From NCBI RefSeq assembly GCF_004766125.1, contig NZ_SJSA01000001.1, forward strand, positions 682,001 through 746,000: a stretch of DNA of 64,000 bases, read 5' to 3'. This DNA comes from Duncaniella freteri. GTDB taxonomy: Bacteria; Bacteroidota; Bacteroidia; Bacteroidales; Muribaculaceae. Below are positions 36,087 to 44,918 of this stretch, piece by piece. Under the pieces are notes generated by a model. It did no database searches and was not told the DNA's origin. It was given only the letters and a program-made list of their open reading frames with translations. Position 1 is the first letter of the stretch; every line of letters starts with the position of its first letter. The translations under genes and the position numbers were made by a program.

Positions 36087-37037
36087 ATGCCCCAAAAGCC
36101 TTTCAATACCAAGCCAGGAGCAGAGAAACGTCCGTTCAAACCCGATATCATCGAAAAATATCAGGTGACCGAACCGATGCCCCTGCTCGAATTTCTTATC
36201 AGTGTCATGCCTCAACGCAAACGCACGGCAATCAAAAGCCTGTTGGCACACAATCAGGTTGCCGTCAACGGAACGCCAGAAAAGCAGTTCGACACCCAGC
36301 TCAGACCAGGGCAGGAAGTTAAAGTCAACCTCTCAAGAGAATTCAAGGTGTTCTATAACCGCCGTCTGAAACTTGTGTATGAGGATGACGACATCATCGT
36401 GGTCAACAAAGGATACGGACTACTGTCAATGGGTAATGACAAGGTAAAGGAAGGAACCGCCTACACCATATTGCGCGACTACCTGAAATGGCAGGACCCA
36501 CGCAACAAACTCTTCATAGTACATCGCCTTGACCGCGACACCTCGGGGCTTATGGTGTTTGCCAAAAGCATTGAAGCCAAAGAGAACCTCCAGCATAACT
36601 GGAACAATATGGTGCTCTCCCGCAAATATCTTGCCGTAGTTGAAGGCAGACCTGATCCGGCAGAGGGGATTGTAAAGAGCTATCTTGCCGAGAATTCCCG
36701 ATATGAGGTGTATTCTACCGACAACCCCGACGAAGGGCAGCTCGCCATAACACGTTACCGCACACTCAAGAGCCGTAACGGATATTCCCTGATGGAAGTG
36801 GAACTCGACACCGGACGCAAAAATCAGATACGTGTACACATGAAAGACCTTGGACACCCCATAACAGGTGACCGCCGTTACGGTGCAGGGTCTTCACCCA
36901 TACATCGCATGGCACTACATGCGCAGACACTGCGGTTTGTACACCCCATCACTCGCAAAGACATGAATTTCACCACACCCACACCTATATCATTCTCCAA
37001 GATCGTGGGCGGCAAAGAATATAAGGAAGAGGAGTAA
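36087..37037 (+). CDS. RluA-family RNA pseudouridine synthase
   Basis: The 316-residue protein isomerises uridine in rRNA or tRNA. An S4-like RNA-binding domain (about 30-95, KSLLAHNQVAVNG) precedes the RluA domain with the catalytic motif HRLDRDTSGLMVFAK (about 148-162), whose Asp is the nucleophile, and the GRKNQIRVHM segment. It begins 30 bases after topA and ends two bases before the DUF2027 gene. Which rRNA position it modifies cannot be told from sequence. Confidence 0.92.
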   Translation: MPQKPFNTKPGAEKRPFKPDIIEKYQVTEPMPLLEFLISVMPQRKRTAIKSLLAHNQVAVNGTPEKQFDTQLRPGQEVKVNLSREFKVFYNRRLKLVYEDDDIIVVNKGYGLLSMGNDKVKEGTAYTILRDYLKWQDPRNKLFIVHRLDRDTSGLMVFAKSIEAKENLQHNWNNMVLSRKYLAVVEGRPDPAEGIVKSYLAENSRYEVYSTDNPDEGQLAITRYRTLKSRNGYSLMEVELDTGRKNQIRVHMKDLGHPITGDRRYGAGSSPIHRMALHAQTLRFVHPITRKDMNFTTPTPISFSKIVGGKEYKEEE

Positions 37038-37039
37038 TA

Positions 37040-38110
37040 ATGGCTAAGATAGGCGATACCGTACGATTTCTCAACTCAACAGGCGGAGGCATCATCCGCC
37101 GTATCGAAGGGAACATAGCTTATGTGGACGAGGACGGTTTTGAGACCCCGACTCTTCTGCGTGAATGCGTCGTTGTGGCAGCAGCCGCAGCAGCACCGAA
37201 ACCATCGGACATAAAGGAATTCAAGGGGAGCAAACCCTCAACAGTATCCAATCCTACACCCTCGATCCCATCCGTAAAGGAAGAGGAAATCAAGATCGAA
37301 GAGACCCCTGAGGGTGAAAAACTCAATGTGGTACTCGCCTATGAACCGGAAAATGTGAAACGTCTTAACGACACCTCATTCAGCACTTATCTTGTCAACG
37401 ACTCCAACTACTATCTCTACTTCACATACATGACCCGTGCCGACGAGGCAAACGGCTGGACCATGAGATATGCAGGGATGGTGGAGCCTAACATGCAGGT
37501 ATTCATTGAGGACATCGCAGGAACCGACCTCCCTGCTATGGATAGAGTGGCAGTGCAACTGATAGCTTTCAAAGAGGGGAAAGAGTTCAATCTAAAGTCA
37601 CCTATCGCTATCGACACACGTCTCGACACAACAAAATTCTTCAAACTTCACTGCTTCAAAGCCAACCCTTATTTCGATAAAGACGTCATAGCCCTTGACC
37701 TGGTAAAGAATGATGTGGCAATGCATCGCATGGTCCTTGACTCAGGTCGCATTGAGGATGGGATAAAGGCTAAAAAGGCGGTTGACCGCCCGCACAAACA
37801 GCCTGTGCAGAAACGTCAGATAAAGAAACCTGGCATACTCGAAGTGGACCTGCATATCGATGAGCTCATCGACTCGCGGGCAGGGCTCTCAAATGCCGAT
37901 ATGCTGAATCTACAGATCGATGAGTTCCGCAAAGTCATGGATGCTAACCTCAAGAACAAAGGGTTGAAAATAGTCTTTATCCACGGCAAAGGTGAAGGCG
38001 TGCTGCGCAATGCCATAATGAAGGAACTCAATCACCGCTACAAAGGTCATCAGGTCCAGGACGCTTCATTCCGCGAATATGGCTTCGGAGCCACCCAGGT
38101 AACAATCTGA
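37040..38110 (+). CDS. DUF2027 protein with C-terminal Smr domain
   Basis: The 356-residue protein begins with the DUF2027 N-terminal module (MAKIGDTVRFLNSTGGGIIRRIEGN), followed by a proline/lysine-rich linker (about 55-95), a beta-rich middle domain and a C-terminal Smr (MutS2-like) domain with LEVDLHIDEL and the IHGKGEGVLRNAI motif. Smr domains bind or nick nucleic acid in branch or RNA-quality roles, and may act as endonuclease. This fusion is standard in Bacteroidales but its function is not established. It is translated between rluA and the EFR1 gene. Confidence 0.85.
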   Translation: MAKIGDTVRFLNSTGGGIIRRIEGNIAYVDEDGFETPTLLRECVVVAAAAAAPKPSDIKEFKGSKPSTVSNPTPSIPSVKEEEIKIEETPEGEKLNVVLAYEPENVKRLNDTSFSTYLVNDSNYYLYFTYMTRADEANGWTMRYAGMVEPNMQVFIEDIAGTDLPAMDRVAVQLIAFKEGKEFNLKSPIAIDTRLDTTKFFKLHCFKANPYFDKDVIALDLVKNDVAMHRMVLDSGRIEDGIKAKKAVDRPHKQPVQKRQIKKPGILEVDLHIDELIDSRAGLSNADMLNLQIDEFRKVMDANLKNKGLKIVFIHGKGEGVLRNAIMKELNHRYKGHQVQDASFREYGFGATQVTI

Positions 38111-38113
38111 ACA

Positions 38114-38917
38114 ATGATACTCTATTTTTCCGGAACAGGAAACAGCAAGCATGTAGCCCTGACACTCTCAAAGATACTTGATGAGAAAGTCATGGCAATG
38201 ACTCCTGATATGCGTTCCGGAATGCAGATTCAGCACCCTGATACCCGCATAATATGGGTGTTCCCGATATATTCATGGGGAGTTCCTCCTTATGTAATGG
38301 ATGTTATAAAAGGGATAAATCTCATAGACAAGTCCTCAGTCCCCATTCACCATGCCGTCGTGACATGCGGTGACGATTGCGGTTTGGCTGACAGGATGTG
38401 GCGCAGAGCCATAAATAAGCGCGGATGGAGCGACGGTGCGATACTGTCGGTTCAGATGCCCAACAATTACGTGGCAATGATGGGGTTTGATGTAGACTCC
38501 AAGGAACTTGAAACAGAAAAGCTCGCCAATTCCTCAGCACGCATAACCCATGTGGCTGAAACAATACTGGAATGCGAGAAATCAGAGACCCGGATCACTG
38601 ACATTGTTCATGGAAACTATGCATGGATAAAAACAAGGGTGATATACCCATGGTTTAAACGCTATGCTATGGGTCCGGAAAAATTCAGTGTGACCGAATC
38701 ATGCATATCATGCGGAAAATGCGCAGATATGTGCCCGCTCGGCAATATCTCAATGAAAAAGGACAATAGCGGAGACAAACGACATCCTGAATGGGGGAAA
38801 GATTGCGCAGGATGCCTCGGATGCTACCATACCTGCCCAGTCCATGCCATTGACTACGCCCATGCCACGAACGGAAAAGGTCAATATCTTAATCCGCAAA
38901 TCCGTCAGAACCGATAG
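38114..38917 (+). CDS. EFR1-family flavodoxin-ferredoxin protein
   Basis: The 267-residue protein fuses an N-terminal flavodoxin-like fold (ILYFSGTGNSKHVALTL binds FMN phosphate) to a C-terminal pair of [4Fe-4S] clusters: CISCGKCADMCP and CAGCLGCYHTCP. Such proteins carry electrons between flavin and iron-sulfur partners in anaerobes; the partner is unknown. It starts three bases after the DUF2027 gene. Its last 13 bases overlap the 3' end of the convergent PagL-like gene. Confidence 0.85.
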   Translation: MILYFSGTGNSKHVALTLSKILDEKVMAMTPDMRSGMQIQHPDTRIIWVFPIYSWGVPPYVMDVIKGINLIDKSSVPIHHAVVTCGDDCGLADRMWRRAINKRGWSDGAILSVQMPNNYVAMMGFDVDSKELETEKLANSSARITHVAETILECEKSETRITDIVHGNYAWIKTRVIYPWFKRYAMGPEKFSVTESCISCGKCADMCPLGNISMKKDNSGDKRHPEWGKDCAGCLGCYHTCPVHAIDYAHATNGKGQYLNPQIRQNR

Positions 38918-40116
38918 CCGCAACCGAGCATCAGATTGCCAGGCTCGTTGAAACGATACAGACGATAGCCTGTGAGAAGAAATATTCTATCGGTAACAAA
39001 TGTCTTAAGCGAGAATGTGTTATACCATCCTCGCAAATCCTCTCCTCCGGGGGCATACACGCTGCGCCCGAGACCTATATTTATAGCAAACAGCGACATC
39101 CTAAATTCCACTCTGGCAGAAACACCGAGCGATAACCTGTCAGTGAATGATGTGCGATAAAATTTCGGATCTTCTGTCGAAGAGGTGGTAACGTAATTTC
39201 CGGAAAGGTTAGCACCCTCATCATACTGGGCATCAATGGCAGCACCTGCTGAGAACACAGGATTGACACGGTACATAGGATTTATACATAATCCGGCTAC
39301 AGCAAATTTACCGGGCACAAGCATCACTCCGCCATCATACGAAGTGTCAGTATTTGGATTATATGTCCAACGACGCCAAGCCCCATAAGCAGCGATATCA
39401 TATACCATACCTGGCTCAAAATCGCTCCAGTCAGCACGTCGCAGAGGAGAAGGGGCCCCAAGTGCATAGCTTATTCCAAGGCGGGCTCCGAGCATATTGA
39501 TTCCAGGATTGGGATCCGATGTATTCCCATTAGAGAAGTGTGTGATTTCCGCCCCTCCGAAAATCCCTAACCTGTCACTTAGACGATAACGCAGATACAC
39601 TCCGAGATTGATATATGCCGTAGCGGATGAGCCTACCGCATCCTCTTCACGGTTATAGTCCGATGCATCATGGTCATACGACTTCCAGCCCATAGCCGCT
39701 CCGAAATTCCATTCATAATCAAGCGTAAGCCTTGAGGACACTCGCGCAAACGTAGCTCCCTGAAATGCATACAGAAGAGCGGATGAACCCACCACCCTAT
39801 CAGGCAATGTGAACTGCAATCCGGCTCCGACACCTTGATATGCTGAAGGGTACCAACGGCCATAACGTGTGTAAGGGGCATTCCTCACTGAGAATTCCAT
39901 AAAAGGAGCCATCCCGGCTGACACTCTACAACCTCCAGGATTATCCCCCCTGAGAAGATGATTGGTAGGCATCACATATGTGCCACGCAATCCTGCATTG
40001 ACAGTAGCATCGGAAACGCCTAACGGACAACGCACCGACACAGAATCCGCATTATTTCCCATCACAGACAATGATCCGCACAGGACCGACAACAGCAGAA
40101 TTATATTAGATTTCAT
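38905..40116 (-). CDS. PagL-like acyloxyacyl hydrolase-family outer membrane barrel
   Basis: From the start at 40116 (MKSNIILLLSVLCGSLSVMG) the product has 403 residues, a signal peptide and a beta-barrel. The central FGGAEITHFSNGNT segment gives the His-x-Ser pair of the lipid A 3-O-deacylase PagL. In Pseudomonas PagL the catalytic Glu is 12 residues after the Ser; here that position is Asn (NPGINML). The barrel is about twice as long as PagL, so a second half has unknown purpose. It overlaps the stop of the upstream lipoprotein gene by 11 bases and the end of the EFR1 gene by 13. Confidence 0.7.
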   Translation of the reverse strand: MKSNIILLLSVLCGSLSVMGNNADSVSVRCPLGVSDATVNAGLRGTYVMPTNHLLRGDNPGGCRVSAGMAPFMEFSVRNAPYTRYGRWYPSAYQGVGAGLQFTLPDRVVGSSALLYAFQGATFARVSSRLTLDYEWNFGAAMGWKSYDHDASDYNREEDAVGSSATAYINLGVYLRYRLSDRLGIFGGAEITHFSNGNTSDPNPGINMLGARLGISYALGAPSPLRRADWSDFEPGMVYDIAAYGAWRRWTYNPNTDTSYDGGVMLVPGKFAVAGLCINPMYRVNPVFSAGAAIDAQYDEGANLSGNYVTTSSTEDPKFYRTSFTDRLSLGVSARVEFRMSLFAINIGLGRSVYAPGGEDLRGWYNTFSLKTFVTDRIFLLTGYRLYRFNEPGNLMLGCGYRF

Positions 40117-41065
40117 CGTGAGTGACAACATATTTTTCAGGTTGATACATACTGAGGACCATCCAGATGTCCGAAACCTGTCCTGTAAAGACATTTCTAA
40201 CTGTCAATGTCGCATCAAAAGTACATTTCTCCATTTCAGCCCAAAGAGTGGCACGCGTGCCTGGCTTCACGTCAATAGGAGAGGGATAGGCAGGATAATG
40301 CTTAAGTATGACAAAACTTTGATCTATTGTTATAGGAGCCTCATCGCCACGCAATTCCCAGTTACCCCAATTCAAATAAGTCTTGGTAGGCACCGGAATA
40401 TTTTCGCCGCACAGTGATCTAAGAACAGGCATCTCTTCCGATGAAGTCCCCATTTTGTAGACAGATATCAGACCTCCTCCCGGAAGCTTTGGATACCACG
40501 TCACAGGCTTTGAAGAGGATGATGATGTGACAGAAAGATTGTCAAGCTCCACCGAATCAAACTCCATCGAACCGCCCCAACTGTCAAGAACGTACTTCAC
40601 ATCCAATATCTCATAACCTCTTACGCGGTCGATGTTGACATCTATGCTGTGAATCTCATGTGTAACACTATTGGCGGCAGTCAGCCATATCAAAAGTTCA
40701 TCGGAACCAATGGCATATTTCACATCCACCGTAACTTCACTTCCACTGCGTGTGACTAATATATCAGTCATATCATTGAATGCCGAGATACATCCGTCAC
40801 CGGTAAGACTGTATCCGGCATAAGGTTCTCCACCCAGAGGAGTCACTATCCTGTCGAAATGCTCATCATACTGCACTGACAGATCGAGCTTGTCCCAGTC
40901 GTCCGACCGGAAACGGATTGTGGTCGTCCCACCTTCTCCGCTCATAGAGATCTGACTTACATCCGACTTAAAGTCCTCGACGAAAATATCACTATTACAG
41001 GACGGCAACATCATCATGAAGAGGAGAGTCACCATCAGCACAAATGTATGTTTCAGGTATTTCAT
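40106..41065 (-). CDS. Putative lipoprotein of unknown function
   Basis: The 319-residue protein has a lipoprotein signal MKYLKHTFVLMVTLLFMMMLPSC-NSD and a beta-rich body, with a BACON-like N-terminal pattern (VSQISMSGEGGTTTIRFRSDDWDK) but no catalytic motif. It is cotranscribed with, and overlaps, the PagL-like barrel gene, so the two may act together at the outer membrane. I cannot assign it to a characterised family. Confidence 0.65.
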   Translation of the reverse strand: MKYLKHTFVLMVTLLFMMMLPSCNSDIFVEDFKSDVSQISMSGEGGTTTIRFRSDDWDKLDLSVQYDEHFDRIVTPLGGEPYAGYSLTGDGCISAFNDMTDILVTRSGSEVTVDVKYAIGSDELLIWLTAANSVTHEIHSIDVNIDRVRGYEILDVKYVLDSWGGSMEFDSVELDNLSVTSSSSSKPVTWYPKLPGGGLISVYKMGTSSEEMPVLRSLCGENIPVPTKTYLNWGNWELRGDEAPITIDQSFVILKHYPAYPSPIDVKPGTRATLWAEMEKCTFDATLTVRNVFTGQVSDIWMVLSMYQPEKYVVTHDEI

Positions 41066-41153
41066 TACAATGATAACGGTATGATACGTTAAAGATTGTA
41101 CCAGAGTGCGTGAAAATTTATTTTACAAGATTTTTATTTAAAAGAATTTAATG

Positions 41154-41161
41154 TAACTTTG
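41154..41161 (+). promoter_or_regulatory. -7 element of the cysteine desulfidase-family gene
   Basis: TAACTTTG, 22 bases before the ATG at 41184. Confidence 0.55.
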
Positions 41162-41183
41162 CTGCATCTTAACCTTCAGTATC

Positions 41184-42473
41184 ATGTTACCTGAAAAAAA
41201 ACGCAAACAGATCATCGATCTGATGAACCGCGAGGTGGTGCCGGCAATGGGATGTACGGAGCCTATCGCAGTAGCCCTTTGTGCTGCAAAATGTGCCGAA
41301 GTACTCGGAAAGACACCCGATAAAATCATTCTGCACCTCAGCGCGAATATATTGAAAAACGCCATGGGAGTTGGCATACCCGGAACCGGCATGATAGGTC
41401 TGCCTATCGCTATCGCTCTCGGAGTGACAATAGGCAAGTCAGAATATAATCTCGAAGTGATCCGCGATGTCAATCCTGAGGCTGTAAAGGCAGGACAACG
41501 CTACATCGACGAAAAGCGAATCTCAATAAATCTGAAGACCGGGATTACCGAAAAACTGTATATCGAAGCTGAATCCTTCGACACAGAGGGCAACTCTGCC
41601 GTTGCTGTGATATCGGGAGGACACACCAACTTCATCAAGATAGCCCGCAACGGTGAAACTATCCTCGACAGAACCACTTCGTCAGCCACCAGTCATACCT
41701 GCGACGACGAGGAACTTGACCTTCACACTGTCTACGAATTTGCCACCACCACCCCTATAGATGAACTGAAATTCATCCTTGAGGCAAAGAAACTCAATAA
41801 ATCCATAGCCGAGCATTCATTCGGACAGAAATACGGACACGCAGTAGGACGCACCCTAAACTGCGAACGACAGCGCAAAATAATGGGCGACAGCGCATTC
41901 GCACGCATACTCAGCTACACTACCGCTGCATGCGACGCTCGCATGGCAGGCGCACCGATTCCAGTGATGAGCAACAGTGGAAGCGGCAACCAAGGAATTG
42001 CTGCGACAATGCCTGTGGTAGTGTATGCCGAAGAGAACAATGCATCCGAGGAGCAGACAATCCGAGCCCTCGTGTTAAGCCATCTCACAGCCATCTACAT
42101 AAAGCAAAGCCTTGGCAAACTATCAGCCTTGTGCGGATGCGTCGTAGCCACTACCGGCTCAGCCTGCGGAATATGCTATCTGATGGGCGGGGAGTTCGAA
42201 CAAATTGCCGCGACCACCAAGAACATGATAGCCAATCTCACCGGCATGATATGCGACGGAGCAAAGCCCAGTTGCGCCATGAAACTGTCAAGCGGAGTCT
42301 CGACTGCCGTCATTTCAGCCCTGATGGCTATGGAAGGTCACTGCGTCACTTCAGTGGAAGGCATTGTTGACGAAGATGTCGACAAGTCAATACACAATCT
42401 CACCCATATAGGGCGCGACGGTATGAACGAGACCGACCGCCTGATCCTTGAGATCATGACAAGCAAGCACTGA
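41184..42473 (+). CDS. L-cysteine desulfidase family protein (UPF0597/CyuA-like)
   Basis: The 429-residue protein has the family hallmarks EVVPAMGCTEPIAVAL (Cys near residue 19), SNSGSGNQGIAATMP, GSACGICYLMGG and CDGAKPSCAMKLSSG; these cysteines ligate an Fe-S cluster in the related serine dehydratases. Members convert cysteine to pyruvate, ammonia and sulfide. The gene has its own promoter. The IS element at 42509-43917 is inserted 35 bases after its stop, between it and the glutaminase gene. E. coli yhaM/cyuA is the nearest named relative; activity here is family-based. Confidence 0.85.
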   Translation: MLPEKKRKQIIDLMNREVVPAMGCTEPIAVALCAAKCAEVLGKTPDKIILHLSANILKNAMGVGIPGTGMIGLPIAIALGVTIGKSEYNLEVIRDVNPEAVKAGQRYIDEKRISINLKTGITEKLYIEAESFDTEGNSAVAVISGGHTNFIKIARNGETILDRTTSSATSHTCDDEELDLHTVYEFATTTPIDELKFILEAKKLNKSIAEHSFGQKYGHAVGRTLNCERQRKIMGDSAFARILSYTTAACDARMAGAPIPVMSNSGSGNQGIAATMPVVVYAEENNASEEQTIRALVLSHLTAIYIKQSLGKLSALCGCVVATTGSACGICYLMGGEFEQIAATTKNMIANLTGMICDGAKPSCAMKLSSGVSTAVISALMAMEGHCVTSVEGIVDEDVDKSIHNLTHIGRDGMNETDRLILEIMTSKH

Positions 42474-42508
42474 CCACACAAAGACAGCTGACAGAAAAAT
42501 GCCATATT

Positions 42509-43917
42509 AAAATTGGGCGTGAGAATTCAATGATTCGGTAAAATTTTAGGTTGTTCATCCTAGGCTAAGCCGCTAACTGAGTCAACCGATGATTTATTTT
42601 CTGAATTATTTTTAGATGCGGAGATTTTCCGCAAGTCGAAATAATTGTTGAGGCGAGATAAGATTCAAACATAAGCCGTTTGAACTGCGCTACCGAAAGA
42701 TCCGGATAATCCTTCCTTATGACCTCTTTGCAGACATTGAGGGCAGTGAAGGAAAGATTGAACGCAAAGTCAAGCCGCTCCCTGTCGCGGGTCTGCTGTG
42801 ACTGAAGTCCGGTAAACTGCTTGGCATCGCGTATACCGAACTCAATCTGAAAGCGGGTGCGGTAGAAACCGATGATCTTTTCAGGCCTCATATTGGTGTC
42901 GGTAGAGAAGTAAAGAAGAGGCTCTGCGTTTTCAACCGGACAGACCACGATACGGATGTCGCGTTTCAATGCCCTCGAATGCACGACCGCCGTGTGACAT
43001 CGGTTTTTGTTTCCTTTGGAATCCTCATATATGAATGAAGTGAACACGGACATGTCAAGGTTGGAGAAATCCACTTTCTCTCCATACTTTTTCTTTCTGC
43101 CGCGTCTTCGCGGGGCGGAGGAATCCGGTATGGCCAGATACCTCAGATATGAGTTGGCACGTAATCTCCCGACAAATCGAAATCCCATGCCAATCACTTC
43201 ATTCACAAATTCATATTTGGAAAAGAAGGCATCGGCAACCAGAATATCCGTCAGTGAGAGCAGCTCTGTCGCCTTTGACCTGACAAGTGCCACATACCAG
43301 CCAAGCATTGACATTTGTTTCTCAGATTCAAGAGTCCTGAAGTTCGGTGACTGGACAGCACCGAGCATCACGCATGTATGTTTACTCAGACTTATTGCCC
43401 CGATCGCCATTATCTCCAGACCGCGTTTCACACGTTGTGCCACCCCTGACCAGAAACGGCCTATGCCATACGTCAGTCTGCCTGACTTTGAAATGAACGA
43501 CGGATCGATTGCCACTGCCATGTCATCGGCCGGCTCAAAACAATCCTGCGCCATACCTATGTTGACTTTCATCCAGTCTACGGATGTCTTGAAATTGGAA
43601 GCAAAGGTCTTGGCTGTACGACCGCCATAGCGCGACAGCCGGGTAAAATTGACTTTGCCCGGAATCAACGCCACAGTGCGTATTGTTAAAATCAGCCAGT
43701 TGAGGAACCTTTTGCTCATCTTGGTTGTAGTATTTTCAAATACCGACTTACACCGAAAGGTGAAGTCTTTGAGAATCGCCAATACGTTCATGGTATAAGA
43801 TTTTTATAATGAACGCTTTGGCGATTCATTTGTATTTGACAATTCGAGATATTAACTTAAGTTTCAACTACTTCGGTAATTTTTACCGAATCATTGAGAA
43901 TTCTCACGCCCAATTTT
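42509..43917 (-). mobile_element. Insertion sequence, about 1.4 kb, IS4-like
   Basis: Terminal inverted repeats face each other at 42509-42545 and 43881-43917: both ends read AAAATTGGGCGTGAGAATTC inwards, then AATGATTCGGTAAAA, with two extra bases (TC) in the right copy. Inside is one intact DDE transposase gene on the minus strand. A second small palindrome TTCGGTAA/TTACCGAA lies at 43872-43890. No target-site duplication was recognised, so the exact ends are approximate by a few bases and the insertion may be older or unusual. Confidence 0.85.
42565..43791 (-). CDS. IS4-like DDE transposase
   Basis: The 408-residue protein has a DDE triad: Asp in AVAIDPSFISKSG, Asp in DILVADAFFSKYE and Glu in the GFYRTRFQIEFGIRDAKQF segment (Y-x2-R-x3-E form). 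An insertion with basic PRRRGRKKKYG lies between the second Asp and the Glu. It is unrelated in detail to the transposase at 15231-16412, so two different IS types are present in this window. The frame is intact. Family assignment within the IS4 superfamily is by pattern only. Confidence 0.85.
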   Translation of the reverse strand: MNVLAILKDFTFRCKSVFENTTTKMSKRFLNWLILTIRTVALIPGKVNFTRLSRYGGRTAKTFASNFKTSVDWMKVNIGMAQDCFEPADDMAVAIDPSFISKSGRLTYGIGRFWSGVAQRVKRGLEIMAIGAISLSKHTCVMLGAVQSPNFRTLESEKQMSMLGWYVALVRSKATELLSLTDILVADAFFSKYEFVNEVIGMGFRFVGRLRANSYLRYLAIPDSSAPRRRGRKKKYGEKVDFSNLDMSVFTSFIYEDSKGNKNRCHTAVVHSRALKRDIRIVVCPVENAEPLLYFSTDTNMRPEKIIGFYRTRFQIEFGIRDAKQFTGLQSQQTRDRERLDFAFNLSFTALNVCKEVIRKDYPDLSVAQFKRLMFESYLASTIISTCGKSPHLKIIQKINHRLTQLAA

Positions 43918-43999
43918 TACAAACTCTCCGAAAAATCATCACATCCAGCCATATACCCTCTGACTCAAACGGAATTATCCATCTCCTACCATTATCACT

Positions 44000-44917
44000 A
44001 TGAAAGACTATAACGAGATTCTTAAGGAGATTGCCATAGAGATCGAACCTCTTCGCCACATAGGAAGGCAAGCCGACTATATCCCGGCTCTTGCCAAAGT
44101 CAACCCCGACCGTTTCGGTATGTGCATCACCTCGACCGATGGCATAGTGACCGAATATGGCGACATGGAGGAACGTTTCTCCATACAGAGCGTCACCAAA
44201 GTGTTCTCACTGTCGATGAGCCTCTCTCTCAAAGGAGAGCAATTATGGACAAGGGTCAGCAAAGAGCCTTCGGGAGCAGCATTCAATTCCCTGATACAGC
44301 TTGAACTTGACCGTGGTATTCCCAAGAACCCATTCATAAACGCAGGAGCCATAGTGCTTGCCGATGTACTTATGTCGGAACTTGAATCACCACTTGAGGA
44401 ATATCTCGCATTCGTGCGGGCAATATCAAATGACCCTACCATTGACTACAACCATGAAGTAGCATCCTCCGAACGTGAGAAAGGATACATAAATGCAGCA
44501 ATAGCCAATATGCTCAAATATTACGGCAACCTTGACAATGATATCGAGGATGTGCTCCGGTTCTACTTCATGCAATGCTCCGTAGAGATGAATTGCCGTC
44601 AGCTTTCAAGAGCATTCCTTCCGTTTGCCAATAGGAAATCTGAATTCCTATTCAACGGCATACATCTCACCGCTTCACAGGTAAAGCGAATAAACGCCAT
44701 AATGCAGACCTGCGGATTCTACAACGATGCCGGCGAATACTCCTATCTCGTCGGACTCCCAGGCAAGAGCGGTGTGGGTGGAGGCATAGGGGCAGTATAC
44801 CCCGGACGATATGCCGTTGCCACATGGAGCCCGCGTCTCAACGAAAAAGGCAATTCAGTCATGGGCATGAAAGCCCTTGAACTGCTCACCACATACACTA
44901 ATGAATCCATATTCTGA
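44000..44917 (+). CDS. glsA: Glutaminase
   Basis: Glutaminase hydrolyses glutamine to glutamate and ammonia. The 305-residue protein belongs to the serine-dependent beta-lactamase-like fold: Ser64-x-x-Lys67 in FSIQSVTKVFSLS, GAAFNSLIQLE and PKNPFINAGAIV are family signatures. It has no signal peptide. The region between the IS right end (43917) and the ATG has no TAnnTTTG box, so expression may come from the IS or from the cysteine desulfidase side. Only one base separates it from the beta-lactamase gene. Confidence 0.95.
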   Translation: MKDYNEILKEIAIEIEPLRHIGRQADYIPALAKVNPDRFGMCITSTDGIVTEYGDMEERFSIQSVTKVFSLSMSLSLKGEQLWTRVSKEPSGAAFNSLIQLELDRGIPKNPFINAGAIVLADVLMSELESPLEEYLAFVRAISNDPTIDYNHEVASSEREKGYINAAIANMLKYYGNLDNDIEDVLRFYFMQCSVEMNCRQLSRAFLPFANRKSEFLFNGIHLTASQVKRINAIMQTCGFYNDAGEYSYLVGLPGKSGVGGGIGAVYPGRYAVATWSPRLNEKGNSVMGMKALELLTTYTNESIF

Positions 44918-44918
44918 A

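Noticed and set aside
42500..43925. Target-site duplication for the second IS
   Set aside because: Several end choices were tried around AAAATTGGGCG; none gave matching flanks of four bases or more.
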